This document shows, in pieces, positions 16,756-26,531 of a stretch of DNA of 64,000 nucleotides (positions are counted from its first letter, which is position 1; every line of letters starts with the position of its first letter). The translations under genes were made by a program, and so were the position numbers. Source of the stretch: Roseimaritima sediminicola (GTDB lineage: Bacteria > Planctomycetota > Planctomycetia > Pirellulales > Pirellulaceae); NCBI RefSeq assembly GCF_009618275.1, contig NZ_WIAD01000010.1, forward strand, positions 1-64,000, in the 5' to 3' direction. The notes beneath the pieces are model-generated. The model was not told the DNA's origin. It saw nothing but the letters and a program-made list of their open reading frames with translations, and searched no databases.

Positions 16756-18075
16756 CTACACGCGGTCGATGTAGCGATTGAAGACGGCTTCGAGCATCTC
16801 CTGGCGGCCGCTGGTGTTGGGGTCGCTGTTGCCTTTGTCCAGCATGTACTGCTGCAGCTCCTCCAAGCCCACTTTCCCGGCTTCGATCTTGGCCCCGATG
16901 CCGCTATCCCAGCTGGCGTAGCGTTCGCTGACGAACTGTTCCAGTTTCTTGTCGGCCCGGACCGCCGCGGCGATCTTCAGCCCCTTGGCAAACGCGTCCA
17001 TCCCGCCGATGTGGGCGTAGAACAGATCCACCGGTTCGAAACTTTCCCGCCGAACTTTGGCGTCGAAGTTCACACCGCCCGAACCCAAACCACCGTGCTT
17101 GAGGATCATCAGCATGGTCTGAGCGGTCAGGTAGTAGTCGGTCGGGAACTGGTCGGTATCCCAGCCCAACAGCAGGTCGCCGGTGTTGGCATCGATGCTG
17201 CCCAGGGCTCCCTGGCCGCCGGCATAGTCCAGCTCGTGCATCATCGTGTGCCCGGCCAGCGTGGCGTGGTTGGTTTCGATGTTCAGTTTGAAGTGATCCT
17301 CCAAGTCGTAGGCCCGGAGGAAATTCATGCAGGCCGCCGCATCGCTGTCGTACTGGTGCTTGGTCGGCTCTTTGGGCTTGGGTTCGATCAGGAACTGGCC
17401 TTCGAAGCCGATCTTTTTGGCGTAGTCGACGGCCATGTGCAGGAACCGGCCCAGGTTGTCCAGTTCGCGTTTCATGTCCGTGTTGTACAGGTTCTGGTAG
17501 CCTTCGCGGCCGCCCCAGAACACGTAATTCTCGCCGCCCAGTTCGTTGGTGATCTCCAGGCACTTTTTGACTTCCGACGCGGCGTACGCAAACACGTCGG
17601 CGTTGCAGCTGGTCGCCGCCCCGTGCATGTAGCGGGGATGGCTGAACAGATTGCACGTGCCCCACAACAGTTTGACGCCGGAGCGTTGCTGTTCCTCTTT
17701 GAGCACTTCGGCCACGGCGTCGAAGTTCTTGTGCGACTCGGCCAGGTCGCTGCCTTCGGGTGAGACGTCGCGATCGTGAAACGCGTAGTACGGCGCCTGC
17801 AGCTTTTCAAACAACTCGAACGCCACCCGCACGCGATTGCGAGCGTTGTCCACCGAATCGCTGCCGTCGTCCCAGGGACGCACCGCCGTACCGGGGCCGA
17901 AGGGGTCGCTGCCGGTGCCCCGGAAGGTGTGCCAGTACACGATCGAGAACCGCAGATGGTCCTTCATCGTTTTGCCCTCGACGATCTCGTCGGGGTTGTA
18001 CCACCGAAAGGCCAACGGGTTGTCGCTGTCGGGACCTTCGTACTGGATCGTATCGATATCCGGAAAAGCACTCAT
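16756..18075 (-). CDS. xylA: Xylose isomerase
   Basis: A 439-aa class II xylose isomerase, the normal length, interconverting D-xylose and D-xylulose (and glucose/fructose) with two divalent metals. Family signatures: [16 protein letters not shown], the catalytic [11 protein letters not shown] (His and Asp), [31 protein letters not shown] (metal Glu and the KP loop), [21 protein letters not shown], and [12 protein letters not shown] choose ATG at 18075; extending upstream would add 67 residues not found in the family. No xylulokinase is adjacent; the ROK kinase is the convergent neighbour. Expression is presumably monocistronic. Confidence 0.95.
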   Translation of the reverse strand: MSAFPDIDTIQYEGPDSDNPLAFRWYNPDEIVEGKTMKDHLRFSIVYWHTFRGTGSDPFGPGTAVRPWDDGSDSVDNARNRVRVAFELFEKLQAPYYAFHDRDVSPEGSDLAESHKNFDAVAEVLKEEQQRSGVKLLWGTCNLFSHPRYMHGAATSCNADVFAYAASEVKKCLEITNELGGENYVFWGGREGYQNLYNTDMKRELDNLGRFLHMAVDYAKKIGFEGQFLIEPKPKEPTKHQYDSDAAACMNFLRAYDLEDHFKLNIETNHATLAGHTMMHELDYAGGQGALGSIDANTGDLLLGWDTDQFPTDYYLTAQTMLMILKHGGLGSGGVNFDAKVRRESFEPVDLFYAHIGGMDAFAKGLKIAAAVRADKKLEQFVSERYASWDSGIGAKIEAGKVGLEELQQYMLDKGNSDPNTSGRQEMLEAVFNRYIDRV

Positions 18076-18202
18076 GAGGATCGTTCTTCGCGCTAAGGGT
18101 TCAGGGGGAAGACAACGGCGGGATGGCGGCGGGGCCACGTATGTGGATAACGTACCAGCGGCGAAACGGTGATTAAAGAGCCGGTTAGGGCTGCGCAGCT
18201 GT

Positions 18203-19072
18203 CTAGGACTCCGCGGGCGGCGGCGGCGGCGTGCGCGACGGGGCGGAACTGGTGAACCGCAGCAGCAACCAATCACCCAGAGCCGGCCAGCAATGCCCGA
18301 TCGCCACCAAGGGGCGCAGGTGCCAGGGCAGGATCACATCGGCACTGCGGCGGCGGATCATCCGCACCACGGCCTGGGCCACGCGTTCGGGCGGCAAACC
18401 TTTGACGCGCGTGCCGCCGCCCGGCTGGGCGGCTTGGGCCGGCAGACCGCTGCCCTGCTGGACCTGTTGCTCGTAGCGCCGACCGGCATCGGCACGGCGG
18501 ATCGGCCCGGGACTGATCAACCCCACGTGCACGCCCCGCGGCCGCCACTCCAGCCGCATCTGCTGGGTCAATCCCGCCAGGGCGTGCTTGGCCAGCGGGT
18601 AACCGCCCAGGAACCTCGCGCCCACCTTCGACGCCAGCGAACCGATGTTGACCACACACCCGCCGGAGCGTTCCAGCAGCGGCAAACACGCTTGCGAGCA
18701 GAGCAGGGCAGTGACCACGTTGGCCGTGATCAACTGCGCGACGCGCTCCGGCCCCAGATCCACAACCATGCCGCGGTCGCTGGTGCCTACGACGTTGACC
18801 AACACGTCCAGTCGTCCGTAACGCTCGTCGACCTGCTGGCACAGTCGCCCGACCTGCTCGGGATCGCTCACGTCGCAGGGCAGCGAAACCGGCACCACTG
18901 CGCCCTCGGCCGACAATGTTTGCACCACGTCATTCAAACGCTGCGGATCGCGAGCGACCAGGATCAACTGGTAACCCTCGCGCAGCAGAGCCCGGCCGAT
19001 GGCCAGCCCCAGCCCCGCGGTCGCCCCGGTGACCAGGGCTACGGGTGGAGAGAAAGAGGCGTTTGAGTTCAC
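18203..19072 (-). CDS. SDR family oxidoreductase
   Basis: A 289-aa short-chain dehydrogenase/reductase using NAD(P)H. Rossmann motif [32 protein letters not shown], active-site Ser in [10 protein letters not shown], and the catalytic YPLAK (Y and K four apart), then [13 protein letters not shown] hydrophobic C-terminus ([23 protein letters not shown]) may associate it with the membrane, as in SDRs acting on lipids. I choose GTG at 19072, just before the first strand; upstream codons lie in an AT-rich dispersed repeat. Substrate unknown. It is divergent from pyruvate kinase. Confidence 0.85.
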   Translation of the reverse strand: MNSNASFSPPVALVTGATAGLGLAIGRALLREGYQLILVARDPQRLNDVVQTLSAEGAVVPVSLPCDVSDPEQVGRLCQQVDERYGRLDVLVNVVGTSDRGMVVDLGPERVAQLITANVVTALLCSQACLPLLERSGGCVVNIGSLASKVGARFLGGYPLAKHALAGLTQQMRLEWRPRGVHVGLISPGPIRRADAGRRYEQQVQQGSGLPAQAAQPGGGTRVKGLPPERVAQAVVRMIRRRSADVILPWHLRPLVAIGHCWPALGDWLLLRFTSSAPSRTPPPPPAES

Positions 19073-19075
19073 GGC

Positions 19076-19227
19076 GATTTGAGATTTGTGATTTGAGATT
19101 TGCTGACTCCGGCGGACTCTATGCAGGGCTCGGAGCGGTAAAATGCAACGTTTTCTCATACATGGATTTCGCCGGCGTCCGGAGATTTGAGATTTGACAT
19201 TTGCGATTTGCTGACTTTAGCGGAATC
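19076..19227. repeat. AT-rich dispersed repeat, two copies
   Basis: Copies at about 19076-19136 and 19181-19227 share GAGATTTGAGATTTG followed by GCTGACT and CGGA. A third copy lies at 32462-32512. They stand in the divergent SDR/pyk promoter region and behind dtd and contrast with the GC-rich background. Confidence 0.6.
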
Positions 19228-19358
19228 GACCTGCGACCGCGACTCTCGACAGCCGGCAGCCGACAGCCGGCAGCCACCGGGATCACAGAAGCCGAAAAAT
19301 AACCTACATTCTCTGCAGCCGAACTATTTGGCCCCGAAACAAGAAAAAAGGATTGCCC

Positions 19359-20816
19359 ATGGCCCGCCCGACGCTTCGCGAAGCCTCCACCAAGATCATT
19401 GCCACCGTTGGTCCGGCCTGCGATTCGGTGGCCATGCTGACCCAGATGATCGAAGCAGGCGTGGACGTCTTTCGCATCAATACCGCACACGGCGACCGCG
19501 AGAGCCATTCGCAGACTCTGGAAAACATCCGCCAAGCCTCCCAGGACACAGGTTTTCCCGCCGCGGTGCTGCTGGACCTGTCCGGCCCCAAGATCCGCCT
19601 GGGCCACCTGGTCGAGGACCCGTTGGTCTGTGAACTGGGCATGGAGCTGGTCTTTATTCGCGACGAAACGGCCAGCGAGCCCCATGAACTGCCCAGCAGC
19701 TACCCGCGGCTGCTGGACGAACTAGAGGTGGGCGACACGGTAATGTTGGCCGACGGGATCGTCTCGCTGCGCGTCGTTTCCAACGATGGCCACCGCGCCG
19801 TCTGCACGGTGACCGCTCCGGGGACGCTGCGCAGCCGCCAGGGCATCAATCTGCCGGGCGTCAAACTGAGTGTCGCGTCGATGCGCCGCGAGGACGTCGA
19901 CAACGCGATCTGGGGCGCCCAGGAAGGGATCGATTTCATCAGCCTCAGTTTCGTACGCTCCGCTTCGGACGTTCGCAGTCTGAAAGACCTGTTGACCAGT
20001 TATGAATCGACCGCCCTGGTGATCGCCAAGATCGAGAAACGCGAAGCGCTGGAGGATCTGGACAAGATTATCGCAGCGGCCGATGGCGTGATGGTCGCTC
20101 GCGGAGACCTGGGCGTGGAGATCGATGTGGCCGAGACGCCGGTCGCACAGAAACGCATCATCGATGCCTGCACCAAACAGCTGAAGCCGGTCATCGTGGC
20201 CACGCAAATGCTGGATTCGATGCATCACTGTCCCCGGCCGACGCGGGCCGAAGCCAGCGACGTGGCCAATGCCATCCTCGACGGAGCCGATTGCTGCATG
20301 CTCAGCGGCGAAACGGCGATCGGCGACTATCCGCTGAAGACCGTCGAGACGATGTCCCGGATCATGCAGCACACCGAACGCGCACTGCTGCCCGCCAACC
20401 AGTCGGTCTGGGGAACGCTGAACAATGATCACCCCATCACTTCGGCCGTCGCCCAGAGCGCGATCATGTTGGCCGAAAGCATCGAGGCCCGCGCCCTGGT
20501 GATCGCCACCCGCAGCGGCGGGACGGCCTGGGTGGAGAGCAAACTGCGGAGCCTGGTGCCGACGTTGGGCGTCAGCGACAACGAACAGGCCCTGCGGCGG
20601 ATGAACCTGTTCTGGGGCGTCAAACCGGTACGCGTCTCACAACTGGACGACCCCGCGCAATTGTTCGACGAAATCACCGCCTGGGGTTGCCGAGCACAGA
20701 TGCTCAGCGGCAGCGAGCGAGTCGTCATGGTCACCGGCGGCGGGGTCATGGACCGGGCCCACAACCTGGTCGTCGTCCACACCGTCGACCCCGACAAGTG
20801 CTGCGTCAGCATTTAA
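19359..20816 (+). CDS. pyk: Pyruvate kinase
   Basis: A 485-aa pyruvate kinase, converting phosphoenolpyruvate and ADP to pyruvate and ATP at the end of glycolysis. Landmarks: TKIIATVGPACDSVAML, FRINTAHGDRESH (the family consensus has a SH here; this one has AH), LDLSGPKIRLG, active-site IAKIEKREALEDLDKII, DGVMVARGDLGVEI, VATQMLDSM, RAEASDVANAILDGADCCML and SGETAIGDYP. The C-terminal allosteric domain is present. ATG at 19359 follows an AAAGGA Shine-Dalgarno. It is followed within 6 bp by dispersed repeat copy B and then the flagellar operon, which I regard as a separate unit. Confidence 0.95.
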   Translation: MARPTLREASTKIIATVGPACDSVAMLTQMIEAGVDVFRINTAHGDRESHSQTLENIRQASQDTGFPAAVLLDLSGPKIRLGHLVEDPLVCELGMELVFIRDETASEPHELPSSYPRLLDELEVGDTVMLADGIVSLRVVSNDGHRAVCTVTAPGTLRSRQGINLPGVKLSVASMRREDVDNAIWGAQEGIDFISLSFVRSASDVRSLKDLLTSYESTALVIAKIEKREALEDLDKIIAAADGVMVARGDLGVEIDVAETPVAQKRIIDACTKQLKPVIVATQMLDSMHHCPRPTRAEASDVANAILDGADCCMLSGETAIGDYPLKTVETMSRIMQHTERALLPANQSVWGTLNNDHPITSAVAQSAIMLAESIEARALVIATRSGGTAWVESKLRSLVPTLGVSDNEQALRRMNLFWGVKPVRVSQLDDPAQLFDEITAWGCRAQMLSGSERVVMVTGGGVMDRAHNLVVVHTVDPDKCCVSI

Positions 20817-20821
20817 TCTTG

Positions 20822-20909
20822 GGCTCTGGCCGTAGCTGAAGTCGCCGGACTCTGGACCTTCTCGCCGCTTCAGTCCAATCTCTGGCGAGATCAGCTACCC
20901 TAAAATGAG
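20822..20909 (+). repeat. Dispersed 86-bp repeat, copy B
   Basis: Reverse complement of 1453-1538 with about seven mismatches by eye. It begins 5 bp after the pyruvate kinase stop, so both copies occupy the same position and orientation relative to an upstream gene end. A degenerate CACAGGCTAGAAGCCGATGC unit follows at about 20920. Confidence 0.7.
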
Positions 20910-21059
20910 ACCTAGACGCACAGGCTAGAAGCCGATGCCACGGGGCCCACTTTCTGCCTAGACCTCGCCGCGGCCAATCGATTAACCTCGCCGGCACCGA
21001 CAAGGACGTCGGCGAGGACCGTCGATTGCTGTGAGTTGCTGCTGCAGGGCCCGCGAGGA

Positions 21060-23126
21060 ATGGATTTCACAAGACGTTACCGGGATTTAATCCTGCCGGT
21101 TGGCATTATTGCCTGCTTGCTGGTGATCCTCGTGCCGTTACCGCCCTTCCTGATGGACGTCCTGCTCGCGGCCAATATCACGGTCGGCTTGATCGTGTTG
21201 CTGACGACGGTGTACGTCGCGACGCCTCTGGAATTCAGTATTTTCCCGTCCCTACTGCTGGCCACCACGCTGGCCCGGTTGGTCTTGAACGTCGCCACCA
21301 CGCGGTTGATCCTGACCCGCGCCGACACCGGCGAAATGGATGCGGCCGGCGGAGTGATCCAGGGTTTCGGCGAATTCGTCGCCGGCGACCGCATCGAAGT
21401 CGGCTTGATCATCTTTGGGATCATCATGCTGATTCAGTTCATCGTGATCACCAAAGGGGCCACGCGAATCAGCGAAGTCGCCGCTCGGTTTGCTTTGGAC
21501 GGGATGCCGGGCCGCCAAATGGCCATCGATGCGGACATGAACGCGGGGCTGATCGACGAGAAGGAAGCCCAGCGGCGGCGTGAAGAAGTCGGCGCCCAAG
21601 CGGATTTTTACGGGGCCATGGACGGTGCCAGCAAGTTCGTTCGCGGAGATGCGATCGCGGGCTTGGTGATCATGGCGATCAACGTCGCCGGAGGGCTGTA
21701 CATCGGGATTTTCCAGGCCGGCATGACCGCCGGCGAAGCCGGATCGCTGTATACCAAACTGACGATCGGCGACGGCCTGGTCAGCCAGGTTCCGGCACTA
21801 TTAATTTCGCTGGCCGCCGGCTTGCTGGTTACGCGGAGTGCGCAAAAGACCAACCTTCCCGAGCAGTTCCTCAGCCAATTGTTCGGCAACCCGCGGGCGT
21901 TGATGGTTGCCGGAGCGTTTCTGGCCTTGATGATCCTGACCCGCTTGCCGCGTCTGCCCATGGCTTCGCTGGCGGTCGGCTGCATCGGTTTGGCCGTGGT
22001 CATGAACCGCCAGACCGCTCGCGAAGAAGACGAGAACCAACGCCGCGAGGATGAAGAACAAGCCGCCGCCAACTCGCCGCCCGAGAAACGCGTCGAGGAC
22101 TACCTGGCCGTGGATCCGATGGAGCTGTCCATCGGGCTGGGCCTGTTACCGCTGGCCGATCCGGCTCGCGGGGGCGATCTGATGGAACGCATTGGCGGGG
22201 TCCGCAACGCGGTGGCCGCCGACATCGGAATCGTGCTGCCGAAGGTGCGCGTCCGCGACGACATGCAACTGGGCGACCTGGAATACGAGATCCGCATCGC
22301 CGGCAATCCGGTGGCCCGGGCGGCCGTCTATCCCGACCGCTTCCTGGCCATCGATTCGGGCGCGACGACCGGGGTCATCGACGGCGAACCGACGCGGGAT
22401 CCGACCTTCGGCGAACCGGCCGTGTGGATCGATCCGGCTCGCCGCGAACAGGCCGCCATCTACGGCTACACCACCGTTCCCCCGGGTTCGGTCCTGGCCA
22501 CGCACCTGCAGGAAATCTCCCGCCGCCACGCCGACGAGCTGCTCTCGCGCGACGCGACCAAACATCTGTTGGACGAGCTGAAGGAAGCCGCCCCGGCGGT
22601 AGTCGACGAACTGATCCCGGGCCAGATGAAGCTGGCCGAGGTGCAACAGGTCCTGCACATGTTGCTCCGCGAGGACGTCCCGATTCGCCAGCTGGGCATC
22701 ATCCTGGAAACGCTGGGCGATTCGGCCGGCCGGACCAAGGACCCGATCCTGTTGACCGAATTCGTGCGTCACCGCCTGGCCCGAACCATCAGCACCCGCT
22801 ACCGCGATCAACAGGGCCGGTTGCATGTGGTGGCGCTTGACCCGGCCGTCGAAGACCGCATCGCGGCCGGCGTGGAACACACCGAACGAGGGCTGTTCGT
22901 GCGGATGAGTCCGCAGGCGATCGAGACCACCTGCGGGCGCATCGACGCGGCGCTGAAGAAACTGGTCACCGCCGGACACCCTCCGATCGTCCTGGTCAGC
23001 CCCCGGATCCGGCCCGCGCTGCGCCAGATTACCAGCTCCGCGCTGCCTCGCCTGCGCGTGCTTTCCTATAACGAAATCACCCAGGACACCACCATCGAAT
23101 CGGTTGGTATTGTCACCGACGTTTAG
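21060..23126 (+). CDS. flhA: Flagellar biosynthesis protein FlhA
   Basis: A 688-aa FlhA, the major export-gate protein of the flagellar type III secretion apparatus. Eight N-terminal membrane helices occupy about residues 10-325 (DLILPVGIIACLLVILVPL and onward), including the FHIPEP-type signature region (TKGATRISEVAARFALDGMPG, QMAIDADMNAGLID). The cytoplasmic domain follows (about 345-688), with PLADPARGGDLMERI, LPGQMK-like IPGQMKLAEVQQVL and LLREDVPIR. I start at the ATG of MDFTRRYRDL; a TTG at 21036 would add eight residues. A GAGGA lies directly before the ATG, too close for normal spacing, so the true start is uncertain. First gene of a flagellar operon with flhF and a sigma-28-like gene. 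Confidence 0.93.
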   Translation: MDFTRRYRDLILPVGIIACLLVILVPLPPFLMDVLLAANITVGLIVLLTTVYVATPLEFSIFPSLLLATTLARLVLNVATTRLILTRADTGEMDAAGGVIQGFGEFVAGDRIEVGLIIFGIIMLIQFIVITKGATRISEVAARFALDGMPGRQMAIDADMNAGLIDEKEAQRRREEVGAQADFYGAMDGASKFVRGDAIAGLVIMAINVAGGLYIGIFQAGMTAGEAGSLYTKLTIGDGLVSQVPALLISLAAGLLVTRSAQKTNLPEQFLSQLFGNPRALMVAGAFLALMILTRLPRLPMASLAVGCIGLAVVMNRQTAREEDENQRREDEEQAAANSPPEKRVEDYLAVDPMELSIGLGLLPLADPARGGDLMERIGGVRNAVAADIGIVLPKVRVRDDMQLGDLEYEIRIAGNPVARAAVYPDRFLAIDSGATTGVIDGEPTRDPTFGEPAVWIDPARREQAAIYGYTTVPPGSVLATHLQEISRRHADELLSRDATKHLLDELKEAAPAVVDELIPGQMKLAEVQQVLHMLLREDVPIRQLGIILETLGDSAGRTKDPILLTEFVRHRLARTISTRYRDQQGRLHVVALDPAVEDRIAAGVEHTERGLFVRMSPQAIETTCGRIDAALKKLVTAGHPPIVLVSPRIRPALRQITSSALPRLRVLSYNEITQDTTIESVGIVTDV

Positions 23127-23181
23127 CATTGGTTAGGAACACACCCACACCCGACCAGAATCGTTCACCGCCCCCAAGTCC

Positions 23182-24222
23182 ATGCATATCCGAACCTTCC
23201 GAGCCGCGAATCTTCAAGCCGCCCTGGCTGAGATCCGTTCCCAGATGGGGGCGCAGGCCACCGTGCTGCATACGCGGCAGGTGCGCGACGGCTGGATGGG
23301 TTGGTTGGGTCGAACCCAGGTCGAAGTCACCGCGGGATTGCGTGAACACAGCGACCGGCCACATCACCAGCGAATGCCCCTCGGCGACAACGCGTTGCAT
23401 CGCGAGACCGAGGTTCTGCGGGAGCGGTTGATGCGGGTGGGTGTCGACGACGCCCTGGCCCGGCGCTGGAGCCAGCGTGCCGAACAGACGCTGCGGGCCG
23501 ACCACGGCGGACAGACGGTGGCCTTCTCGCAGCCCGCCCTGGAATCCACCTTGCGGCGCGTGGTCGTGGCCGATCTCCGCTGCGGACCGCCGATCCATAC
23601 CGCGGCGGGCGGGCGTCGCGTCGTGGCCTTGGTCGGTCCCACCGGCGTGGGCAAAACCACCACGATCGCCAAACTGGCCGCCGGCTTCCGCCTGCAACAA
23701 CAACGTCGCGTCGGTCTGTTGACGATCGACACCTACCGGATCGCCGCGGTCCAGCAGCTGCGCGCCTACGCCGAGATCATGGACCTGCCGATGCAGGTCG
23801 TCGAACGTCCCGAGCAGATGCAAGACAGCCTGCGGCAGCTGGGCGACGTCGACCTGGTGCTGATCGACACGGCCGGCCGGAGCCCGAACTTTGGGGCCCG
23901 CATCGAACAGCTACGCGTCCTGCTCGCTGCAGCGAACGTCGACGAAACCCACCTGGTCCTCAGCGCCACGTCCAGCGCCGCGGCGACCACGCGAGTGCTC
24001 CAGGGCTTCGCTCCGGTCCAGCCCACCGCGACGATCCTGACCAAGTTGGACGAAACCGAACAAACCGCCGACGTGCTGGCCGCCCTGATCGGCAATTCGG
24101 CCGCACCGCTCAGCTACCTGACGACCGGACAACAGGTCCCCGACGACATCGAAACCGGTCATCCCGAACGGCTTGTCGGCACCTTGTTGGCCGCCTCTGC
24201 AACTCTTCCTGCCGCAGCCTAA
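23182..24222 (+). CDS. flhF: Flagellar biosynthesis GTPase FlhF
   Basis: A 346-aa SRP-family GTPase that controls where and how many flagella are assembled. The N-terminal B domain (MHIRTFRAANLQAALAEI) and an N/linker region (about 70-130) lead into the G domain: P-loop VGPTGVGKTTTIAKLAA (about 151-167), TIDTYRIAAVQQLRAYAEI, IDTAGRSP, and ILTKLDETEQ (NKxD-type guanine site). Length is on the short side for FlhF. It lies 55 bp downstream of flhA. The partner ATPase FlhG, which usually follows flhF, is not present; a small membrane protein takes its place. Confidence 0.92.
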   Translation: MHIRTFRAANLQAALAEIRSQMGAQATVLHTRQVRDGWMGWLGRTQVEVTAGLREHSDRPHHQRMPLGDNALHRETEVLRERLMRVGVDDALARRWSQRAEQTLRADHGGQTVAFSQPALESTLRRVVVADLRCGPPIHTAAGGRRVVALVGPTGVGKTTTIAKLAAGFRLQQQRRVGLLTIDTYRIAAVQQLRAYAEIMDLPMQVVERPEQMQDSLRQLGDVDLVLIDTAGRSPNFGARIEQLRVLLAAANVDETHLVLSATSSAAATTRVLQGFAPVQPTATILTKLDETEQTADVLAALIGNSAAPLSYLTTGQQVPDDIETGHPERLVGTLLAASATLPAAA

Positions 24223-24384
24223 CGGCTTGCCCAGGCAGGGCTGGCAGAAAAAAAGACACAAAGCTCACGAAAGGATTGATTTTCACCGGGCGAGACAACC
24301 GATAACTCAAATGCTTACGGCTTGCAGGTCACGATAATCGCGACCGGCAAGCGGTTTGATTTTGAAGCCGGAAGGTTCACCTTT

Positions 24385-24654
24385 ATGCATCGCAGTTTTG
24401 CCGTTGTGCTGGGCGCTTTGGCGTTGGCATTGGTCGCCCTTCGGGGTGGACTGCGAGGCGAAGTGGCAGCCGACGTTCTACGCGAAGGTTTGGCGGCCAT
24501 GATGATCTTCACAGCGATCGGTGCGGTCGCCGGGAAGATCGCCGAACACCTGCTTCAACACACAGTAGAGACGCAGTTCCGCGATCGGGTTCAGTGGTTC
24601 CAGCAGGAACGACAAAAGCTCGAAACGCAGAACCAGACCCCCGACGAATCTTGA
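24385..24654 (+). CDS. Small two-helix membrane protein in the flagellar operon
   Basis: An 89-aa protein of unrecognised family. It has a hydrophobic helix near the start (FAVVLGALALALVAL), a second one around residues 33-50 (AAMMIFTAIGAVAGKIAEHLL), and a charged, helical C-terminus (RDRVQWFQQERQKLETQ) that is probably cytoplasmic coiled coil. ATG at 24385 has GGAAGG about 9 nt upstream; an alternative TTG at 24322 would add 21 residues. Its position between flhF and the sigma-28-like gene suggests a flagellar function, perhaps as an anchor or regulator in the absence of FlhG; this is inference from position only. Confidence 0.65.
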   Translation: MHRSFAVVLGALALALVALRGGLRGEVAADVLREGLAAMMIFTAIGAVAGKIAEHLLQHTVETQFRDRVQWFQQERQKLETQNQTPDES

Positions 24655-24770
24655 AGGCACGGATGCCCTACAGAGACGTCGGTTAAATGGAACCTTTCCG
24701 ATTCGACACGGATGTTGCATCGGTGGGGTTCCGCAAGCACACGGTGCCGATTAGGCCACGGAGAATATGG

Positions 24771-25565
24771 ATGGCGACGACCACGGCTGATGAAGAAATC
24801 AAACAGGTTTGGACCGAGTTCAAGACGACGGAGAAGAACGGTCCCGGCTATGAAGACCTTCGCAACCGGTTGGTGGAACGCTATATGCCGCTGGTTCGCT
24901 ATAACGGCGAACGCATCTGGCAGCGTCTCCCCGACGGTGTGGAACTGGACGATTTGATCAGCGCCGGAATCTTCGGGCTGATGGACGCCATCGACGCCTT
25001 CGACCTGGAGCGCGGTGTCAAGTTCGAAACCTACTGTGTGCCGCGAATCCGCGGAGCCATGCTGGACGAACTGCGAACCATGGACTGGGTCCCGCGGCTG
25101 GTCCGCAGCAAGGCCAGCAAGCTGAACGAAGCTCGCAAGCAACTGGAAACCAAACACGGCCGTCCGCCGACCGTCCAGGAATTGGCCGAACATATGGGCA
25201 TCAGCGTCGCCGAGTGCGAGAAGATGCAGACCGAAGCCAACGCCGTGGGCCTGGTCTCGCTGAACAAAAAGTGGTACGAGACGGACAGCTACAAAGACGT
25301 CCGCGAAATCGACATCCTGGAAGACCAGAAGGGTGAAGACCCGACGATCCGCATCCAGAAAAACGACCTGATGCGGTTGGTCACCAAGGGCCTGAACCGC
25401 AACGAACGCTTGATCATCATTCTTTACTACTACGAAGAATTGACGATGAAGGAAATCGGGGCCACACTGGATCTGTCGGAAAGCCGCGTCAGCCAGATGC
25501 ACAGCTCGATCGTCAATCGATTGCAGAGCCAACTGGGCACGCGGCGAATCGAATTCGGGACCTAG
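24771..25565 (+). CDS. fliA: RNA polymerase sigma factor, FliA/sigma-28 family
   Basis: A 264-aa sigma-70 family factor of the FliA/WhiG type, which would transcribe late flagellar genes. Region 2: RNRLVERYMPLVRYNGERIW, ELDDLISAGIFGLMDAIDAF and KFETYCVPRIRGAMLDELR, the FliA-type signature. Region 3: VPRLVRSKASKLNEA, RPPTVQELAEHMGIS. Region 4: LNRNERLIIILYYYEELTMKEIGATLDLSESRVSQMHS with its helix-turn-helix. ATG at 24771 has GGAG 8 nt upstream. Last gene of the flagellar cluster; no anti-sigma FlgM is seen nearby. Confidence 0.92.
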   Translation: MATTTADEEIKQVWTEFKTTEKNGPGYEDLRNRLVERYMPLVRYNGERIWQRLPDGVELDDLISAGIFGLMDAIDAFDLERGVKFETYCVPRIRGAMLDELRTMDWVPRLVRSKASKLNEARKQLETKHGRPPTVQELAEHMGISVAECEKMQTEANAVGLVSLNKKWYETDSYKDVREIDILEDQKGEDPTIRIQKNDLMRLVTKGLNRNERLIIILYYYEELTMKEIGATLDLSESRVSQMHSSIVNRLQSQLGTRRIEFGT

Positions 25566-25632
25566 TGGTCGGCCCACGCGATAGCGGCCGCATCGACGGG
25601 GCCCGCGTCTGTTGCCCGCGGGTGCTCCAGCA

Positions 25633-26484
25633 ATGCTGCTGCTGATCGACGGCTACAATCTTCTGCATCAATCCGATCTGCTCCCGCGCGGTCGCGGCCA
25701 ACACTGGCTGCGCCGCGCCCGCCAACGTCTGCTGCGGCGATTGGCGACGGCTCTCGACGCGCCGCTGCGCAGCGAAACCTGCATCGTCTTCGATGCCTCG
25801 GACCCGCCGCCAGGGCGTCCCGCCCGACTGCTCCACCAAGGCATCGACGTCCGCTTTGCCGTCGACGCCCCCGAAGCCGACGACGTGCTCGAACGGTTGA
25901 TCGCCCGCCACCCCACGCCGCGACGGCTGTTCGTCGTCTCCTCGGACCATCGCATCCAACGCGCCGCCCGCCGCCGCCGCTGTGGCTTCGACGACGCCGA
26001 CCGCTGGTACGAACAACTGCTCGATGGCCAGCTTCGCTTGGCGATCTCCTGGCCACCGCCAAACGACAGCGACGCGCCGGCCAAACCCACTGCGGCGGTC
26101 GATCCGGAACTGGTCGGCGATACCGCCGGGTGGATGGAAGCGTTTGGATTCCCGGTCCCCGGACAAACCGATGCCCCGGAGCAGACCCCCAAATCCGAAC
26201 AGGGCAGGACACCCGAGCAGGGCACGGCATCCGAGCAGGGCGCTTCGAGCGCACCGCTCACCAATTCGATCCAGCCGCCGCGAAACAAACCAACGCAGAG
26301 GAACAGCAAACGCTCGAAAGCGGCCCCCCGACGAAAGAAGCCATCCGGTTCAAAGCGGACCCCCAAAATCCAACGCCCCAAACGCCCCAAACGCCCGCCG
26401 TCCCACGATCCCAACCGCCCGCTGGACGGCTCGGCAAACAATCCGTTTCCCGAAGGCTATGGCGAGGATTTGTTGGAGCCGTGA
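25633..26484 (+). CDS. NYN-domain (YacP-like) protein with low-complexity tail
   Basis: 283 aa. The N-terminal half (about 1-150) is a NYN/PIN-like ribonuclease domain: LLLIDGYNLLHQ with the first Asp, IVFDASDPPP, the acidic DAPEADDVLERLIA, and LFVVSSDHRIQRAA. These supply the acidic residues expected at a PIN-like metal site, so RNA cleavage or binding is plausible. The C-terminal half is disordered: repeated TPEQG/ASEQG units (about 178-200), then a basic KRSKAAPRRKKPSG and PKRPKRPP segment likely to bind RNA. ATG at 25633 sits 68 bp after the sigma-factor gene, but the product is not obviously flagellar. Convergent with nrnA. Confidence 0.75.
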   Translation: MLLLIDGYNLLHQSDLLPRGRGQHWLRRARQRLLRRLATALDAPLRSETCIVFDASDPPPGRPARLLHQGIDVRFAVDAPEADDVLERLIARHPTPRRLFVVSSDHRIQRAARRRRCGFDDADRWYEQLLDGQLRLAISWPPPNDSDAPAKPTAAVDPELVGDTAGWMEAFGFPVPGQTDAPEQTPKSEQGRTPEQGTASEQGASSAPLTNSIQPPRNKPTQRNSKRSKAAPRRKKPSGSKRTPKIQRPKRPKRPPSHDPNRPLDGSANNPFPEGYGEDLLEP

Positions 26485-26531
26485 GTACGAGTCCAGCCTG
26501 CGTACGATGGTTGCCCCCGCAGCCTCAACGC

